Virus record (IMG/VR): IMGVR_UViG_3300032322_002582
Span: 1-52,801 of that record
Source of the DNA: a virus
Length of the DNA: 52,801 bases
Direction: 5' to 3' (one strand)
The position numbers and the translations under genes were made by a program. Of this stretch, positions 51,077 to 52,801 are shown piece by piece (the stretch's first letter is position 1; each line of letters begins with the position of its first letter). The notes beneath the pieces are model-generated. The model saw only the letters and a program-made list of their open reading frames with translations. It had not been told where the DNA came from and searched no databases.

Positions 51077-51748
51077 ATGGATGTGAAGTTGCAAAATACA
51101 TATGTACAAGTTTTGCTTGACAATTTTATATCGGTTGTCAAGCAAAACATTTTATTTCAAGCTCAGATGGAAGTTACTAAATCTGAGACTAATGAAGCTA
51201 ATGATATAAAGAGAAAAATTGCTGAACTTTCAACTCGTAATGAAGAATTACAAAAGGTTGTTTCTGCAAAAGATCAATTATTATCGGAAAAAGAAAGAGC
51301 GATTGTAACTTTAAATAGTGAAAAGTCTGCTCTATTGAATAATTCTGCTGCTGAAAGAGAAAGAGCATTGACTAATCTATCTTCAGAGAAAGATAGAATG
51401 ATTAATTCCCTGACTGTTGAACGTGATAATCTAGTAAAAGACATTCAACAAAAAGAGAATCAAATTTCTAGCATGAGTAATTTTGGTCAAGAAAAAACAA
51501 GATTGCAACAGGCTGTAAATGATTACATGAGGCAGCTAAATGAGACAAAAAGTGAAGTATTGAAAATAAAAAGTGAATCGCAAGATGTTCTTATCAGAAA
51601 TAACACCCGTATTGATGAGCTAACTAAATATATTTCAAAGCTTGAAGCTATTGTACCTGCTTCCAAGTTGAAAAAAGTTAAGTTAGGCGAAGAGGTATCT
51701 CAAACGGAAACTCCAGATGATGGTGTTAGATCTGGAGGAACATTCTAA
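51077..51748 (+). CDS. Long coiled-coil protein ending in GGTF, candidate fibre chaperone
   Basis: 223 residues. The start DVKLQNTYVQVLLDNFISVV is followed by a nearly unbroken coiled coil (about 35-195; KDQLLSEKERAIVTLNSEKS, ERDNLVKDIQQKENQISSMS). The tail is acidic and disordered and ends RSGGTF, the same as the fibre before it. Good AAAGGAG site. I recall similar coiled-coil genes between fibre genes in aquatic T4-like phages. It may assemble or join fibre trimers. Confidence 0.8.
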   Translation: MDVKLQNTYVQVLLDNFISVVKQNILFQAQMEVTKSETNEANDIKRKIAELSTRNEELQKVVSAKDQLLSEKERAIVTLNSEKSALLNNSAAERERALTNLSSEKDRMINSLTVERDNLVKDIQQKENQISSMSNFGQEKTRLQQAVNDYMRQLNETKSEVLKIKSESQDVLIRNNTRIDELTKYISKLEAIVPASKLKKVKLGEEVSQTETPDDGVRSGGTF

Positions 51749-51758
51749 GATTCACTAG

Positions 51759-52352
51759 ATGGCCAATACGATAATTCAATTAAAACATTCTGGTGCGACA
51801 GGTAATGTTCCCCAACAATTGCAACCAGGAGAACTTGCCATCAATGTTTATGATGGCAAGTTGTTTTATGGAAATTTAACCAATCACATAATAGAATTCT
51901 CTCCCTCTAGTAATCCTTCGGGTTTAGATGGTGAGATACAATTTAATGATCTCGGTGAATTTGGTGCATCTGATAAATTATCTTTCAATAAAACCACAGG
52001 CCAATTAAGTGTAGGTGGTTCTGTATCGATCAATACAAATGTTGTAATGGAGTCAACATCAATAGTAACTTCTTCTTTGTCACAAGTTACTTTCGATTCT
52101 TGGTCTTCTTCCTCTTATAGATCCGCAAAATATTTGGTACAAATGAGTAGTGGTTCGGAATATCATATGATAGAATTATTATTAATACATGATAATACAA
52201 CTGTTCATATGTCCCAGTATGGTGAAGTGAAAACTGGCAACTCTTTAGGAACATTTGATGCTTCCATAACAACAGGAACGTTGAGTTTGTTGTTTACACC
52301 CACAAACTCATCGACTACTATTAAGGGTTCAATTGTTTTGATTCCTTCATAA
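51759..52352 (+). CDS. Short tail fibre / receptor-binding protein
   Basis: 197 residues. The N-terminal MANTIIQLKHSGATGNVPQQ, with LQPGELAINVYDGKLFYGN, is the attachment domain shared with the fibre at 49417. The C-terminal domain (about 80-197) is a compact beta fold (VTFDSWSSSSYRSAKYLVQM, EYHMIELLLIHDNTTVHMSQ, TTGTLSLLFTPTNSSTTIKG) like small phage receptor-binding heads. Ends IVLIPS, without GGTF. Confidence 0.82.
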   Translation: MANTIIQLKHSGATGNVPQQLQPGELAINVYDGKLFYGNLTNHIIEFSPSSNPSGLDGEIQFNDLGEFGASDKLSFNKTTGQLSVGGSVSINTNVVMESTSIVTSSLSQVTFDSWSSSSYRSAKYLVQMSSGSEYHMIELLLIHDNTTVHMSQYGEVKTGNSLGTFDASITTGTLSLLFTPTNSSTTIKGSIVLIPS

Positions 52353-52355
52353 ATA
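52348..52355 (+). promoter_or_regulatory. Late-type box CATAAATA before last fibre gene
   Basis: One base from the late consensus, overlapping the stop of the gene before. Predicted start near 52361, with AAAGGGG in the leader of the TTG-started gene at 52383. Confidence 0.45.
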
Positions 52356-52382
52356 AAAAAAATACAAAGGGGATAGTGAACC

Positions 52383-52801
52383 TTGGCATCGCAAAAAGAT
52401 TTCATAGTCAAAAATGGTATAACTGTAGGTAACACTGCGGTTATCAATACATCTGGTCATTGGATAGGTCCTACTATACCTGGATCACAAGGTGCTACAG
52501 GACCATCTGTACTTTCAGTTAGTATTATTGATGCCAATAGTAACATAACAAACGCTTTTAGTAATGTATCAACTTTAAGATTCGAAGACGAATCTGGTTT
52601 TAATGTAAATGAGATATCAAACGGTGTTATTAAGATAGGCATTAATAGCACATTCAAGTATTGGTTAGTTAACGGTAATCCAACTCTAGTGGCTCAAGGA
52701 CTAGATACGATTGAATTTATTGCTGGTAATAATATTATTATCACGACGGATCCTAATAGCAATGTTAAATCCATAAAATTCGATTCAACTGCAACAGTTA
52801 G
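52383..52801 (+). CDS. Tail fibre with collagen-like segment (3' end cut by window edge)
   Basis: About 139 residues are seen. The TTG start at 52383 is chosen because it gives MASQKDFIVKNGITVGN, a start I recall for fibres of aquatic T4-like phages; no ATG is available before base 52500. A short collagen-like stretch PGSQGATGP follows near residue 34, then beta structure (LRFEDESGFNVNEISNGVIK). The frame is open at 52801. Confidence 0.8.
   Translation, partial: MASQKDFIVKNGITVGNTAVINTSGHWIGPTIPGSQGATGPSVLSVSIIDANSNITNAFSNVSTLRFEDESGFNVNEISNGVIKIGINSTFKYWLVNGNPTLVAQGLDTIEFIAGNNIIITTDPNSNVKSIKFDSTATV

Overview
The window is a contiguous piece of an AT-rich genome of a lytic, T4-like contractile-tailed phage (myovirus). 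It carries the T4 core in recognisable form: RNase H, DsbA, gp33, gp59, gp32, gp4, gp48, gp53, gp27, gp5, gp25, gp6, gp7, gp8, gp26, gp54 and a tape measure. It also has accessory genes typical of aquatic T4-like phages: PhoH, a ClpP-like protease, a SleB-type endolysin, a DUF4815 baseplate protein and several collagen-like or repeat-rich fibres. No integrase or lysogeny gene is visible. The host cannot be named. The two-piece tmRNA has the gene architecture known from Alphaproteobacteria, Cyanobacteria and some Betaproteobacteria, which is a hint but not proof.

Layout. 1-2524 (minus): three late-type genes, two of them for exported proteins, one with nine 22-residue two-cysteine repeats. 2525-2712: divergent control region with a sigma70 promoter to the right and a late-type promoter plus hairpin to the left. 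2713-17032 (plus): early/middle genes, including small unknowns, RNase H, a glycosyltransferase/GalE pair, ClpP, a SWIM zinc-finger protein, PhoH, a PD-(D/E)XK nuclease, a circularly permuted tmRNA, SleB endolysin and putative holin, an AAA+ ATPase, dsbA-33-59, a HAD nucleotidase and gp32. 17041-17061: bidirectional terminator. 17063-22114 (minus): tape measure with tail lysozyme, gp51-like, gp26, gp54, a conserved assembly protein and gp4. 22145-52801 (plus): baseplate hub and wedge genes, a 2065-residue DUF4815 protein, then the fibres; the last one runs off the end.

The most interesting signals are these. (1) A phage-borne permuted tmRNA has the tag ANESVFDVALAA, and the same gene cluster encodes a ClpP homologue. 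(2) A perfect -1 slippery heptamer sits two codons before the gp26 stop. It opens directly into the gp51-like frame, matching the frameshifted tail-assembly chaperones of other phages. (3) A common C-terminal GGTF peptide ends three otherwise unlike fibre-region proteins. (4) Several promoters are placed so that transcription would begin on or next to the start codon, at genes that lack a Shine-Dalgarno sequence, suggesting leaderless messages. (5) A tandem 11-bp repeat lies in the gp32 leader.

All calls come from reading the sequence and from remembered protein families; no database search or folding program was run.
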